The position numbers were made by a program, and so were the translations under genes. From Methylobacterium sp. WL1 (GTDB lineage: Bacteria; Pseudomonadota; Alphaproteobacteria; Rhizobiales; Beijerinckiaceae), in NCBI RefSeq assembly GCF_008000895.1, contig NZ_CP042823.1, positions 2,818,001-2,882,000 of the forward strand: a stretch of DNA of 64,000 nucleotides, in the 5' to 3' direction. Below, in pieces: positions 45,177-54,721 of this stretch; positions within the stretch are counted from its first letter, which is position 1, and every line of letters begins with the position of its first letter. The notes under the pieces were generated by a model. That model ran no database searches, was not told the origin of the DNA, and saw only the letters and a program-made list of their open reading frames with translations.

Positions 45177-45269
45177 TGCGACAGACTAGACCTAAGCACA
45201 TGTATTCTTGTGACCGCTCGGAGGCGTGTGCCCTGGTCGCGGCGGAGCCTTATGGCTCCGCCTTTTTTT
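45177..45269 (+). ncRNA. Candidate small RNA, about 93 nt
   Basis: The stretch lies between a good promoter and a strong intrinsic terminator and holds no convincing reading frame. Two stems are visible: GUGACC pairing with GGUCGC (about 45211-45240) and the terminator hairpin. It is encoded opposite to xoxF, about 415 bases from its start. No known RNA family recognised; calling it an RNA is inference from its signals. Confidence 0.45.
45241..45269 (+). terminator. Strong intrinsic terminator
   Basis: Perfect 9-bp stem GGCGGAGCC / GGCTCCGCC with TTAT loop, then seven T. It ends nothing annotated on the plus strand, which is why a small RNA is proposed upstream. Confidence 0.88.
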
Positions 45270-45565
45270 CGTGCGCGAACGGGAAAAGGCCCGGACCGCG
45301 CCTGGTGGGCGACGGCGGGCATCAGGACGGTCTTGGATCGGGCAGGGTCATCGGTCGGCTCATGAGGGACCGCCTTGCGGCGATCCGGTTGCGGTCATGA
45401 GCGTGACGGTGCGGGTCAACACATAGCTCTACCCGCGCCGAAGCGCTCGGTAGAAGCTATCGTCCGGCCCATAGGGGGCCGGCAGTTATCGGGGAGCTTC
45501 ATCCCCATCCCACGTCCGGGAACGTGGATTAATCCGTCGTCCGGGTCAATCCCTTCGTCGACCGA

Positions 45566-46171
45566 TCACGCGCGGGTCACGGCAAGGGACAGGAAATAGG
45601 CGCCGTAGGCCGTCACCATGAGGGCCGCGACCCCGTCGAGGAGGTAGGGCGGCACCTTCCGGAAGATCCCGGTGCCGCCGAGGGCGAAAGCCAAGGTCGC
45701 CACGAGCACGACCCCGATGCCGACCCCGAGGGTCGCCGTTCCCGCGCCCTCCCGAAGCGAGACGCCGAGCCAGACCACCAGGATCTCAAGCCCCTCGGCG
45801 ACCAGGGCCCAGGCGGCGACGCCGAGGCCCGCGGCGTTGATCGGCCGCGACCAGTTCGCGTCCGTCGAGCCGGGGGCCGTGCCGGCATCGCGCTTCGAGA
45901 GCCCGTCGATGAACTCGTAGAGCAGGTACAGGCCGAACCCGAGCAGCAAGACCGCCGAGACCCAATCCAGGACGTTCAGGGCCAGGAGGTAGGCCGCCTT
46001 GCGCAGGACGACCGCGAGGATCGACGCCGCCAGCCCGCCGAGGATGGAGCCCGCCAGGACGCTGCGCCATCCGAACCGGTACGCCCCGGCCATCATCACC
46101 GTCGCGGCGATGAAGAGTTCGGTGAAGGTCACCTGGAAGGTGATGACGGCTCCGCGCCAGGAAAGGGTCAT
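45566..46171 (-). CDS. FTR1-like/COG4280-related membrane protein
   Basis: 201 residues, about six helices. Glu-containing motifs at equivalent helices, VTFTELFIAATVMMAGAY (about 13-30) and VAEGLEILVVWLGVSLREG (about 125-143), resemble those of the protein at 40443 and, more distantly, FTR1 iron permeases. The start is MTLSWRG; the frame runs further upstream without a good site. Function unknown; divergent from the fluoride operon. Confidence 0.6.
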   Translation of the reverse strand: MTLSWRGAVITFQVTFTELFIAATVMMAGAYRFGWRSVLAGSILGGLAASILAVVLRKAAYLLALNVLDWVSAVLLLGFGLYLLYEFIDGLSKRDAGTAPGSTDANWSRPINAAGLGVAAWALVAEGLEILVVWLGVSLREGAGTATLGVGIGVVLVATLAFALGGTGIFRKVPPYLLDGVAALMVTAYGAYFLSLAVTRA

Positions 46172-46371
46172 GGGATGCGCTCCGCCCCGGGCCGGCGTCG
46201 AACGCGCCGGCCTCGGCCGCGGAGGGCATAGACATGTCCCGGAACCTGGACCAGCCACCGTCTTTCGTGATGCTTGCGAACGACCCGGGCCCCATCCCCA
46301 CTCGGGATGGGGCCCGGGCGCGCGGGAGTTGGATCTTGACGAACGGGCGAGGCGAAGGCATCTCCCGTCCA

Positions 46372-46456
46372 CGGCAATGGAATCTGCCGGGCCTTTCGGC
46401 CAAACCGCCCCCTGGGCTAATGACTCCTACCTTTTGCGGCGCCGCAACAAGGGGGA
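46372..46456 (+). promoter_or_regulatory. Fluoride riboswitch (crcB motif) with expression platform
   Basis: 46372-46431 matches the crcB motif: stem CGGCA/TGCCG around ATGGAATC, an inserted GGCC hairpin, then AACCGCCC ... GGGC and the conserved TAATGACTCCTAC, with the pseudoknot-type segments in the right order. Right after it TTGCGGCGCCGCAA (46434-46447) and CCTT / AAGG arms form a hairpin that takes in part of the GGGGG ribosome site at 46450-46456. Fluoride binding would then open translation of the CLC-F gene. It explains why the downstream channel is fluoride-type. Confidence 0.9.
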
Positions 46457-46459
46457 CTC

Positions 46460-47863
46460 ATGCGCGCGACCTTCCAAAATCTCTTCGACAGCCTGAACCT
46501 CGCGGCGTTCGTCCGCACGCGGCACGCCCATGCCGTTTCGGTGGCGCGGTGGTCGGCCATCCTCCTGCCGATGGCCGCGGCGGTCGGCACCCTCTGCGCG
46601 GCCTTCCTGTGGAGCCTCGACGCGGCCACCCAGGCGCGCTTCGACCATCCCTGGTTCCTGTTCCTGCTTCCGCTCGGGGGCTGTGCCGTCGGCTTGCTCT
46701 ACCACCTGTTCGGCAAGAGCGTGGAAGGCGGCAACAACCTCATCGTCGAGGAGATCCACGAGCCGGATGGCGGCGTGCCGCTCCGGATGGCGCCGCTTAT
46801 CTTCCTCGGCACCATCGTCACGCACCTGTTCGGCGGGTCGGCCGGGCGCGAGGGTACCGCCGTCCAGATGGGAGGCAGCCTCGCCAGCGCCTTCGGCAAG
46901 CTCTTCGGGGTCGATGCGGCCGGGGTCCGGGTGCTCCTGATGGCGGGTATCGCCGCCGGCTTCGGCGCGGTCTTCGGCACGCCCATCGCCGGCGCGGTGT
47001 TCGCGCTGGAGGTGCTCGCGGTCGGTCGCGTCGAGTACGCCGCGCTGGTGCCCTGCCTCCTTGCCGCGGTGGTCGGCGACTGGACCTGCCAGGCCTGGGG
47101 CATCCACCACGGCTTCTACCACGTGGACTTCCTCGCCGGCGGCGCGAAGGCCCTGACCGTCGATCCGCTGCTCCTGGCCAAGGTCGCCCTCGCCGGCGTC
47201 GCGTTCGGCCTCGCCGGGCTGCTGTTCGCGGAGGCCAACCATCTCCTCGGCGGATGGCTCAAGCGCCTGGTCCCGTACGGGCCGCTTCGCCCGGTGATCG
47301 GCGGCCTGGTAGTGATCGGCCTCGTCTACGCCCTCGGGACGCGCGACTACCTCGGGCTCGGCGTCTCGGCGGCCACGCCCGACGGGCTCACGATCAACAC
47401 CTTCTTCGGACCGGACATCCATCCCTGGAGCTGGGCCCTGAAGATCCTGTTCACGGTCGTGACCCTCAGCGCCGGGTTCAAGGGCGGCGAGGTCACGCCG
47501 CTGTTCTTCATCGGGGCCGCGCTCGGCAACGCCCTGGCCGGGCCGCTCGGCGCGCCGGTGGACCTGTTCGCGGCGCTGGGGTTCGTCGCGGTCTTCGCCG
47601 GCGCAGCCAACACGCCGCTCGCCTGCACGCTGATGGGCATCGAGCTCTTCGGCGCCACGCACGGGGTCTATCTCGCCGTCGCGTGCTTCCTGGCCTACCT
47701 CTGCTCGGGTCACAACGGCATCTACCTGTCGCAGCGCATCGCGGTCCCGAAGTCGGCGGCGGCCAACATCCCGGACGGCATGACCCTGCGCCAGGCCCGT
47801 ACGGGCCGGGTGCCGACCGTCGCACCGTTGGCCGAGCGCCCCATCACCGAGGAGACGTCATGA
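46460..47863 (+). CDS. CLC-F fluoride/proton antiporter
   Basis: 467 residues, a single CLC-fold membrane protein. The selectivity loop is GNNLI (91-95) in place of GSGIP of chloride CLCs, and the gating Glu is E131 in [13 protein letters not shown]; both mark the fluoride-exporting CLC-F branch. Later [16 protein letters not shown] and [16 protein letters not shown] complete the pore. It exports F- against H+. Directly behind a fluoride riboswitch, and coupled (ATGA) to a DUF190 gene. Confidence 0.92.
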   Translation: MRATFQNLFDSLNLAAFVRTRHAHAVSVARWSAILLPMAAAVGTLCAAFLWSLDAATQARFDHPWFLFLLPLGGCAVGLLYHLFGKSVEGGNNLIVEEIHEPDGGVPLRMAPLIFLGTIVTHLFGGSAGREGTAVQMGGSLASAFGKLFGVDAAGVRVLLMAGIAAGFGAVFGTPIAGAVFALEVLAVGRVEYAALVPCLLAAVVGDWTCQAWGIHHGFYHVDFLAGGAKALTVDPLLLAKVALAGVAFGLAGLLFAEANHLLGGWLKRLVPYGPLRPVIGGLVVIGLVYALGTRDYLGLGVSAATPDGLTINTFFGPDIHPWSWALKILFTVVTLSAGFKGGEVTPLFFIGAALGNALAGPLGAPVDLFAALGFVAVFAGAANTPLACTLMGIELFGATHGVYLAVACFLAYLCSGHNGIYLSQRIAVPKSAAANIPDGMTLRQARTGRVPTVAPLAERPITEETS

Positions 47864-48261
47864 CCCCATCGCATCGCGTCGTCGCCGCCGACACCGGCAT
47901 GATCCGTATCTACATGAAGCCGGGCGAGCGCGGCGGCGCCGGCAAGGGCCGGTGGTTCTCTGGCTCGAAGCCGCTCTATCGGGAGCTCGTCGCCCAGGCC
48001 AAGGCGGAGGGCCTCATGAACGCCGTCGCCCACCAGTCCCACCACGGCTACAGCAACCATGGGCCGATCCAGGACGACGGCGCCGAGTCGCTCAACCCCG
48101 AGCTGACCATGTGCGTCGAACTGATCGGCACCCGCGAGCAGCTCGAAGGCTTCTGCAGCCGGCACGGTGCCCAACTCGCGAACAAGGTCATCGTCTACAA
48201 GCACCTGGAGCACTGGAGCGTCAGCCAAGTCGGCGTCGGTGCGGCGGGCCGGGCTGCATGA
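47860..48261 (+). CDS. DUF190 protein, fluoride-operon partner
   Basis: 133 residues, no membrane helix. A DUF190 (PII-like fold) domain with [40 protein letters not shown] and [23 protein letters not shown]190 genes commonly accompany CrcB/Fluc fluoride channels, so a regulatory or binding role in fluoride export is likely. Start overlaps the CLC-F stop. Confidence 0.87.
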   Translation: MTPSHRVVAADTGMIRIYMKPGERGGAGKGRWFSGSKPLYRELVAQAKAEGLMNAVAHQSHHGYSNHGPIQDDGAESLNPELTMCVELIGTREQLEGFCSRHGAQLANKVIVYKHLEHWSVSQVGVGAAGRAA

Positions 48262-48397
48262 CATGAACCGTCCCGGGACGCTCCGGGCTTCGGATTGCCG
48301 GATAGGCCAACGAATGCGATAGCCGGCCATGGGTGCGCGGTCCGACCTTCGGACCGGCAGGCTTCAGCGTTGGTCGGGCCGCCAGCGCGGGAGATCT

Positions 48398-48604
48398 ATG
48401 CCCATGCCGCGGCGCCTTCGCCCGACCTCGGCCCTGCGTAACGTCCTCCGGGGCGAGGCCTCAGGCGGCCTGATCCTGATGGCGAGCGCCGCCCTGGCGC
48501 TGGCCATCGCGAACTCCGGCTGGTCGGGCGTCTACTTCTCAGTCCTCAAGACATACGTCGCGACGGCCTGCCTGAACGGGGACATTCGTCTTCGTGTTAC
48601 CTGA
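48398..48604 (+). pseudogene. nhaA: NhaA Na+/H+ antiporter, 5' fragment
   Basis: The first 43 or so codons match the NhaA N-terminus (ALRNVLRGEASGGLILMASA and helix 1, then VYFSVLKTYV). After about residue 54 the sequence changes abruptly and stops. Almost 350 residues are missing. NhaA-type antiporters are often found with fluoride riboswitches, so this may once have been part of the operon. Confidence 0.8.
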
Positions 48605-48675
48605 ACGTTCCCGGCCCCAGGCCGTTGGAGGCTTGCCTTGCGAGCTTCCCGCGTTCGCTGACGTGGAGCCAGTGG

Positions 48676-50286
48676 ATGCCCGCAATCGCCAGGACCGAGT
48701 TCGCGAAGTCCGAGACCCCGCTGCCCTCCGATGAGGGACATGGCCCGAGGGCGGGGTTCTGGGCGCTGACGCTCGGTTCGGTCGGCGTAGTCTACGGCGA
48801 CATCGGCACCAGCCCGCTCTACGCCCTGAAGGAGTCCCTCCACGCCGCCGCCGGAGGGGGGCACGCGCCGACCCGCGAGATGGTCTTCGGCGTCGTCTCG
48901 CTGATCCTCTGGGCGCTCATCCTCATCGTCACGCTCAAGTACGTGCTGCTGGTGATGCGGGCCGACAACGACGGCGAAGGCGGCACGCCGTCCCTCGTGG
49001 CGCTCGCCCAGCGGGCGCTGGGCCATTCCGGCGGGTTCGTGATCGTGCTGGGCATGGTCGGCGTCTCACTGTTCTTCGGCGACGCCATCATTACTCCGGC
49101 CATGTCAGTGCTCTCTGCGGTCGAAGGGCTGAAGCTGGTGACCCCGGCCACCGACCCGTACGTCCTGCCCATCAGCCTCGCCATCCTGATCGGGCTGTTC
49201 GCCCTGCAGAGCCACGGGACGGCGCGGGTGGCGACCTTCTTCGGCCCCCTCACGGCGTTCTGGTTCATCGTCATGGCGCTGGGCGGCCTGGGCCACCTCG
49301 TCGACGACCCGAGCATTCTGGGTGCGCTTAACCCCGCCCACGGCGTATCGTTTATCCTGAGCCACGGCACGGCCGGCCTGCTGGCGCTCGGTGCCGTGTT
49401 CCTCGCTGTGACCGGCGCGGAGGCGCTTTACGCCGACATGGGACACTTCGGTCGCACGCCGATCCGCGCGGCCTGGTTCGGGCTGGTGCTGCCGGCGCTC
49501 GCCCTGAACTATCTCGGCCAGGGCGCCATGCTGCTCGCCCACCCCGAGCGGGCCGAGAACCCGTTCTTCCTGCTCTATCCGTCCTGGGCTCTGCTGCCGA
49601 TGGTGCTACTCGCCACCGTGGCGACGGTCATCGCCAGCCAGGCGGTGATCACCGGCACCTTCTCGATCACCCAGCAGGCGATGCAACTCGGCCTGCTGCC
49701 GCGCATGCGGGTCCTGCGCACCTCCGAGACCGAGAAGGGGCAGATATACATCCCTCGGGTGAACTGGTGGTTGCTCGTCGCGGTCGTGTTCGTGGTGGTG
49801 CTGTTCAAGTCGTCGAGCGGCTTGGCGGCCGCCTACGGCATCGCGGTCACCGGCGACATGGTCATCACCGCCTGCCTGCTGTTCGTCGTCGCCTGGAAGG
49901 TCTGGCGCTGGTCGCCTGCGGTCGCGGCCGCGGTCATCGCGCCGTTCCTACTCATCGAGTTGGTGTTCCTCTCGGCCAACGCGCTCAAGATCCTGCACGG
50001 GGGCTGGGTGCCGTTGACCATCGGCGCCGCCCTGGTCACGGCGATGTGGACCTGGCGGCGCGGCTCGGCCCTGATCGCCGAGGAGATCCACCGTCGGCGC
50101 GTGCCGCTCTCCGAGTTCACGCGGATGGCGGAGACCGGCTCGATCCAACGGGTGCCGGGAACGGCCATGTTCCTGACGGGAACGCCCGGCGATACCCCAG
50201 GTGGCCTGCCCCCATTCGGTGGCCCAGGTTCGAAGTTAGTGCATCGTCGGCCGTGTGACGATGGCGGGGTGAGCGAGCGGCGCTGA
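48676..50286 (+). pseudogene. kup: KUP potassium transporter, C-terminus removed by an IS
   Basis: KUP/HAK/KT potassium uptake protein with the conserved start TLGSVGVVYGDIGTSPLYAL and about 12 helices. The true start is MPAIART. The KUP sequence ends in VPGTAMFLTGTPGDTP at about 50200; the last 25-30 residues of this reading come from the adjacent IS. The normal protein continues about 100 residues with a soluble C-terminal domain. The membrane part is complete, so some activity is not excluded, but loss of the C-domain usually disables KUP. Confidence 0.85.
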
Positions 50287-51138
50287 TCTGCTCGGTTCCG
50301 TTGGCCAGATGACGACCTCCGGTGCAGGCGGGTGGTAGCCGAGCGACGAGTGCGGCCGGATGCTGTTGTAGTGCCTACGCCATTGCTCGATCACGACGCC
50401 GGCCTCCTTGAGGGTGTAGAACACCTCGCCGTTGAGGAGCTCATCCCGCAGCTTCGCGTTGAAGCTCTCGCAATAGCCGTTCTCCCACGGACTGCCCGGC
50501 TCGATGTAGGCGGTCGTCGATCCCACCGCCGCGATCCAGTCCTGAACGGCTTTAGCGATGAACTCCGGCCCATTGTCCGAGCGGATATGACCCGGCACAC
50601 CGCGCAGGCTGAACAGATCCGAGAGAACATCGATCACGTCGAGTGCCTTCAGCTTGCGAGATACACGGATTGCCAGACACTCGCGCGTGAACTCGTCGAT
50701 GACGTTCAGCATCCGGTATTTGCGCCCATTATGCGTGCGGTGCTCGACGAAGTCGTAGGACCAGACGTGGTCCGGTCGCTCCGGTCGCAGTCGTCGGCAT
50801 GAGCCATCGTTGAGCCAGAGGCGTGCCCGCTTCGGTTGGCGAGCGGGGACCTTAAGGCCTTCCTGTCGCCAGATCCGTTCGACCCGCTTCACGTTCACCG
50901 TCCAGCCGTCGCGCCGGAGCAAGGCCGTGATCCGACGGTAGCCGTAACGGCCGTACTGCAGGGCCAACGCGATGATCGCAGCCGTCAGGGCGGCTTCGTC
51001 CTCGATCAAGACGGCGCATTTGCGCTGTGTCGAACGATGCTGGCCCAGAACACGGCAGGCGAAGCGTTCCGAGACGCCATGCTCGGCAACGACGTAGTCG
51101 ACACAAGCCCGGCGGCGAGCCGGGCTCAGAAGTTTCCC
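50236..51138 (-). CDS. IS3 OrfB, DDE integrase (made by -1 frameshift)
   Basis: The rve domain is complete: DHVWSYDFVEHRTHNGRKYR (first Asp), VPGHIRSDNGPEFI (second Asp) and PWENGYCESFNAKLRDELLN (Glu). The N-terminal part reads SPARRRACVDYVVAEHGVSE and QYGRYGYRRITALLRRDGW. The frame enters at a slippery heptamer GGGAAAC (minus strand, 51138-51132), eight bases before the orfA stop, where two tRNAs can shift back one base to give the OrfAB transposase. A short free reading also starts at 51009. Confidence 0.85.
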   Translation of the reverse strand, partial: GKLLSPARRRACVDYVVAEHGVSERFACRVLGQHRSTQRKCAVLIEDEAALTAAIIALALQYGRYGYRRITALLRRDGWTVNVKRVERIWRQEGLKVPARQPKRARLWLNDGSCRRLRPERPDHVWSYDFVEHRTHNGRKYRMLNVIDEFTRECLAIRVSRKLKALDVIDVLSDLFSLRGVPGHIRSDNGPEFIAKAVQDWIAAVGSTTAYIEPGSPWENGYCESFNAKLRDELLNGEVFYTLKEAGVVIEQWRRHYNSIRPHSSLGYHPPAPEVVIWPTEPSRSAPLAHPAIVTRPTMH

Positions 51139-51404
51139 GAGGCGGCCTCCTTCAGGATCAGCTTCTCCAGGGTCAGGTCGGAGATCGCTCGACGAAGACG
51201 CTGGTTCTCAGTCTCCAAGGACTTCAGCCGCTTGACCTGATCGCCCTTCAGACCGCCGTACTCGGAACGCCAGCGATAGTACGTGACTTCCGTCACCTCG
51301 ATGGATCGGATTGCTTCAGCAACCTTGCGTCCTTGCGAAACCAAGACATCGACCTGACGCAGCTTGGCGACGATCTCTTCAGCTGTATGCTTCTTCCGTC
51401 CCAT
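51126..51404 (-). CDS. IS3 OrfA, HTH protein
   Basis: 92 residues with the HTH RKVAEAIRSIEVTEVTYYRW and a leucine zipper LKSLETENQRLRRAISDLTL ending in EAASGNF. The start MGRKKHTAEE has GGAGG seven bases upstream. It binds the element ends and supplies the N-terminus of the fused transposase. Confidence 0.87.
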   Translation of the reverse strand: MGRKKHTAEEIVAKLRQVDVLVSQGRKVAEAIRSIEVTEVTYYRWRSEYGGLKGDQVKRLKSLETENQRLRRAISDLTLEKLILKEAASGNF

Positions 51405-51469
51405 GAAAATATCCTCCACATGGCTTGAAGCCATACCTCAGGGAGGACCACTTTTCAGGAGGCAGGCCA

Positions 51470-52041
51470 CCCAGCGCCAGGTCGAGCGTGGCGGTGACGT
51501 CGCTGGCCTGCATCGTCGTGCACAGCTTCCACGCCACGATGTAGCGTGAGAAGTCGTCCAGGACCGTCGACAGGTAGTACCAGCCCCAGCCAACGACCTT
51601 CAGGTAGGTGAAGTCCGTCTGCCAAAGCTGGTTGGGCGCGGTGGTCTTATCGCGGAACTCGTCGGCGGCCTTGATGACGATATAGGCTGGGCTTGTGATC
51701 AGGTCCTGCGATTTGAGTAACCGGTAGACGGTCGCTTCCGAGACGAAGTAGCGACGCTCGTCTGTGAAGCGCACCGCCAGCTCACGCGGGCTGAGTTCAG
51801 GCTGCTCCAGAGCCAGGGCAACGATCTGCTCGCGGATCTCTGCAGGTAGACGGTTCCAGACCCGGCTCGGCCTTGAGGGATGGTCATTCAACGCCTCGGG
51901 GCCGCCGCGCTGGTAGGCATCGTACCACCGGTAGAACGTCGAGCGGGTGATGCCGAGCTTGTCCAGGGTGGCACGCACCGGCAGGTGGGATTGCTCGACG
52001 AGCCGGATGATCTCCAGCTTCTCGGGGGCCGGGTACCTCAT
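51470..52041 (-). pseudogene. Truncated transposase (IS3-type integrase with fused HTH)
   Basis: About 190 residues remain: HTH region (YPAPEKLEIIRLVEQSHLPV, LDKLGITRSTFYRWYDAYQR) and the start of the rve domain up to the first catalytic Asp (LWQTDFTYLKVVGWGWYYLS, VLDDFSRYIVAWKL). It is cut at about TLDLAL by the IS407-group element and lacks the second Asp and Glu. An IS110 element sits at its other side. Confidence 0.8.
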
Positions 52042-52141
52042 GCCTCGTCGCCCCCAGCCCCGCTCATGCTTATGGGATGGCCCGCCCCTCACCGAACCGT
52101 TGGTGGCATGCTGCTGCCTTGGAGGAATGGAGGGATCGGGA

Positions 52142-53182
52142 ATGGCAAAGAGTTCGGTCGCCGTGCTGGGTATCGATCTTGGCAAAAACAGCTGTAGCCT
52201 GGTTGGCTTCGACCCAGCCGGTACGGTGGTTCTGCGTCGTCGCGCACGGCGTGAGACGATCGTCGGCCTCACGGCCAAGCTGCCCGCTTGTGTCGTCGCA
52301 ATGGAGGCCTGCTGCGGCGCCCATCACCTTGGGCGGCTGCTGGCCGCGCAGGGACATACCATCCGACTGATGTCGCCCGAGTATGTCCGCCCCTACGTCA
52401 AGGCGCAGAAGAACGACGACCGTGATGCCGAAGCGATCGCCGAGGCCGCCACACGTCCGACGATGCGCTTCGTGCTCCTCAAGGCGCAGGAGCAACTCGA
52501 CATGCAGAGCCTGCACCGGGTCCGGTCTCGGCTGGTCGGCATGCGCACCATGCTCATGAACCAGCTCCGCGCGATCCTGCTGGAGCGCGGTCTCGTTTTC
52601 CCGCAAGGCCGCCGCAAGTTCGAGACGGCGGTCGGCATTCTCTTGACGGATCCCCAGGCGCAGATTGGCGCGCGTATCCAAGCTCTCGTCGCCGAGATCC
52701 GTGAGGAGTGGGCGAGCCTCGACGGCCGTATCGAAGCGCTCGACCGAGAGTTCGTGGCGCATGCCCGCGCCGACGAGGCGGCACGTCGCCTGGTGTCGAT
52801 CCCAGGCGTCGGGCCGATGACGGCCACGGCCTTGCGCGCAGCCGTCGATGACGGAAGCGCCTTCGCGTCCGCGCGCGACCTGCCGGCCTGGCTTGGCCTC
52901 GTGCCCCGACAGCATACGACCGGCGGCAAGCCGAAGCTGCTCGGCATCAGCAAGAGGGGTAACGCCTATCTGCGTGGGCTCTTCATCCATGGAGCGCGCG
53001 CAGCGCTGGCCTCACTGTCCAAGGTCGAGGATGCGACCGGCCGATGGTTGCGCGGTCTGCTGGCGCGGGCGCACTACAACGTCGTGGTCGTCGCGCTCGC
53101 CGCCAAGCTCGCGCGGATCGCTTGGGCGACGCTGCGCAAAGGAGTGAGCTTCGAGCGGCAGCCGGAGCCGGCCCTCGCATAG
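52142..53182 (+). CDS. IS110-family transposase
   Basis: 346 residues. N-terminal DEDD domain (LGIDLGKNSCSLVGFDPAG, MEACCGAHHLGRLLAAQG, KNDDRDAEAIAEAA) and C-terminal transposase-20 domain with LVSIPGVGPMTATALRAAV, conserved Ser in TTGGKPKLLGISKRGN and LRGLFIHGARA. Such enzymes act as recombinases guided by a bridge RNA in the non-coding ends of IS110 elements; those ends would lie at about 52042-52141 and after 53182. It looks intact. Confidence 0.9.
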   Translation: MAKSSVAVLGIDLGKNSCSLVGFDPAGTVVLRRRARRETIVGLTAKLPACVVAMEACCGAHHLGRLLAAQGHTIRLMSPEYVRPYVKAQKNDDRDAEAIAEAATRPTMRFVLLKAQEQLDMQSLHRVRSRLVGMRTMLMNQLRAILLERGLVFPQGRRKFETAVGILLTDPQAQIGARIQALVAEIREEWASLDGRIEALDREFVAHARADEAARRLVSIPGVGPMTATALRAAVDDGSAFASARDLPAWLGLVPRQHTTGGKPKLLGISKRGNAYLRGLFIHGARAALASLSKVEDATGRWLRGLLARAHYNVVVVALAAKLARIAWATLRKGVSFERQPEPALA

Positions 53183-53418
53183 GGCATCAAAAGAGGTTGA
53201 CCTGAGGCGGAGCGCGATCGCTCGGCCCGGGTCCACGAGGTCTGCGGGAGGACAGTGAAGATGGCCTGACGGTCGAGCGGCGTTCCGGAAGCCTGGCAAA
53301 AAAAGCGGCCCCCGAGGCCGAATTGCTTATGAGGCCCGGGACGTGCGGCTCTCCATCTTGGCGGCGGCCACCGTGCCGACATGCCGGATACGTTTGTGCA
53401 GACCGGTCACAGGCACCT

Positions 53419-53796
53419 TCATCGACGACCTTGCAGACGGGGCGGGCCATACGTTTTTTTAAGCAGACGGTTCTCCAGCACGAGATCAGCCACGATCTCC
53501 TTCAGCGCCCCCGTCTCGCGGCGCAGATCCCGCACCTCGTCCGTCGTTGCCGCGCGCGCCGTGTCGCCAGACAGGCGCTTCTTGCCCGCCTCTAGGAACT
53601 CCTTGGACCAGCCGTAGTACATCGAGGCGGCGATCCCCTCGCGCCGGCACAGCTCGGCGATGCTGTCCTCGCCGCGCAAGCCTTCCAGCACCACACGGAT
53701 CTTCTCCTCGGACGAGAACTGTCGACGTGTGGCCCGGCGGATGTCCTTGATCACCGCTTCTGCCGGCTTCTTGGCCGGTCCGGATGTCTGCTTCAT
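53419..53796 (-). pseudogene. IS3-family OrfA remnant
   Basis: 125-residue reading of which the first about 112 are an IS3-type OrfA (RRQFSSEEKIRVVLEGLRGE, AELCRREGIAASMYYGWSKE, then ALKEIVADLVLENRLLKK). The normal end after LLKK is replaced by junk at about 53455, and no orfB follows, so the element has been cut. Confidence 0.8.
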
Positions 53797-54203
53797 CTTC
53801 GCTCCTCAGGGGCTACGATGAACCAGCCATCCTCCGTTCGTGAAGACCCTCAATCTGTCCCACAGGTGCTGACGTCGGACAGTGCGGGCCTATCAGACCC
53901 GCGCAATAGCCTAAGGTCCTGCGGATCTGCGACCGCGAGTACCGGTTGCCCCTGAGCCCCCATATCGAGATGAAGGCTTCCGGCACGCAGCCGACGAAGG
54001 GCCTTCATGCGTCCTCCGCTCCCGATCACTGCCTAATGCGGCCGCCTGGAAGCCGACCTTTTGCGTCGGGCCTGGAAGAGCGTGCCCGCAGGACGGAGAC
54101 CGTCCCGACCTTCCCCTAGCCCACTCTCCAAGCTCTCGACTGGAGATCCGTCAAGACTTTAAACGCCTCGCCATGACCGGCGCCGGATGCGCCGCACGAC
54201 AGC
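53797..54203. other. Intergenic at the edge of the IS cluster
   Basis: About 400 bases without a gene. It marks the change from the IS pile-up to the block of small unknown genes. Confidence 0.5.
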
Positions 54204-54554
54204 ATGATCGCCAATGACAGCTACATCGGGCCCAACCAGACTGGGACGACCGCGACGAACGGCTCTAACGCCAAGGCGGGGACGGCCCCGGCGGCCGCGG
54301 TGACGCTCAACCTGGCGCTGAACGGGAGCGTCATCGGCACCGTGGCGTTCGCAGCCGGGGCGAAGGTGGCCACCTTCACGACGACCTCGGGCTACCCGGC
54401 TTTCCTCAACGTGGGCGACGTCCTCACCCTCACGACTGCGGCTACGGCCGACACGGCCTTCTCCGACCCGATTGGCTTCATAGCGGTCCACTGGGGGGCA
54501 TACGCACATCCGGGACTTCGCGTTACCAAATGCGGATTCCCCGTTACAGACTGA
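54204..54554 (+). CDS. Phage structural-type beta-rich protein, probably a fragment
   Basis: 116 residues rich in Ala, Thr and Gly. The pattern GTVAFAAGAKVATFTTTSGY and NVGDVLTLTTAATADTAFSD is typical of the terminal beta domain of phage tail or base-plate proteins. The start has no clear ribosome site, so it may be the 3' part of a larger gene. After about residue 92 the sequence (HWGAYAHPGLRVTKCG) no longer fits. Confidence 0.45.
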   Translation: MIANDSYIGPNQTGTTATNGSNAKAGTAPAAAVTLNLALNGSVIGTVAFAAGAKVATFTTTSGYPAFLNVGDVLTLTTAATADTAFSDPIGFIAVHWGAYAHPGLRVTKCGFPVTD

Positions 54555-54721
54555 AGGAGTAACGGGACGCTCGGGCACATACGAACACCAGACCTGAAGG
54601 CCCTCTCAAAAGTTGAGGGTCTGCGCAGTCGGGGCCAGGGATTGCTTTACCACAGTGGGAATCGCAGCTGGACGACGGAATCCGGAGCTGAGATCGTCAC
54701 TCCACAGACGGGGAGGACGCC

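Larger units (their letters stand above)
50202..51469 (-). mobile_element. IS3-family element, IS407 group
   Basis: About 1268 bp, with ends TGGCCTGCC at 50202-50210 and the inverted GGCAGGCCA at 51461-51469. It carries orfA and orfB with a -1 frameshift signal. The left side abuts kup, the right side a different, truncated transposase, and no target duplication was found, so the flanks were rearranged after insertion. Confidence 0.82.

Noticed and set aside
45104..45400. 98-residue frame over the small RNA candidate
   Set aside because: It would run through a strong terminator, has no ribosome site and an unnatural composition.
46234..48261. 675-residue frame across the fluoride operon
   Set aside because: Arg/Pro-rich shadow of the CLC-F and riboswitch region; only its last 133 codons (DUF190) are real.
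54540..54566. CCCGTTAC...GTAACGGG inverted repeat as an att site
   Set aside because: No second copy was found to pair with it and no integrase gene is near; may be chance.
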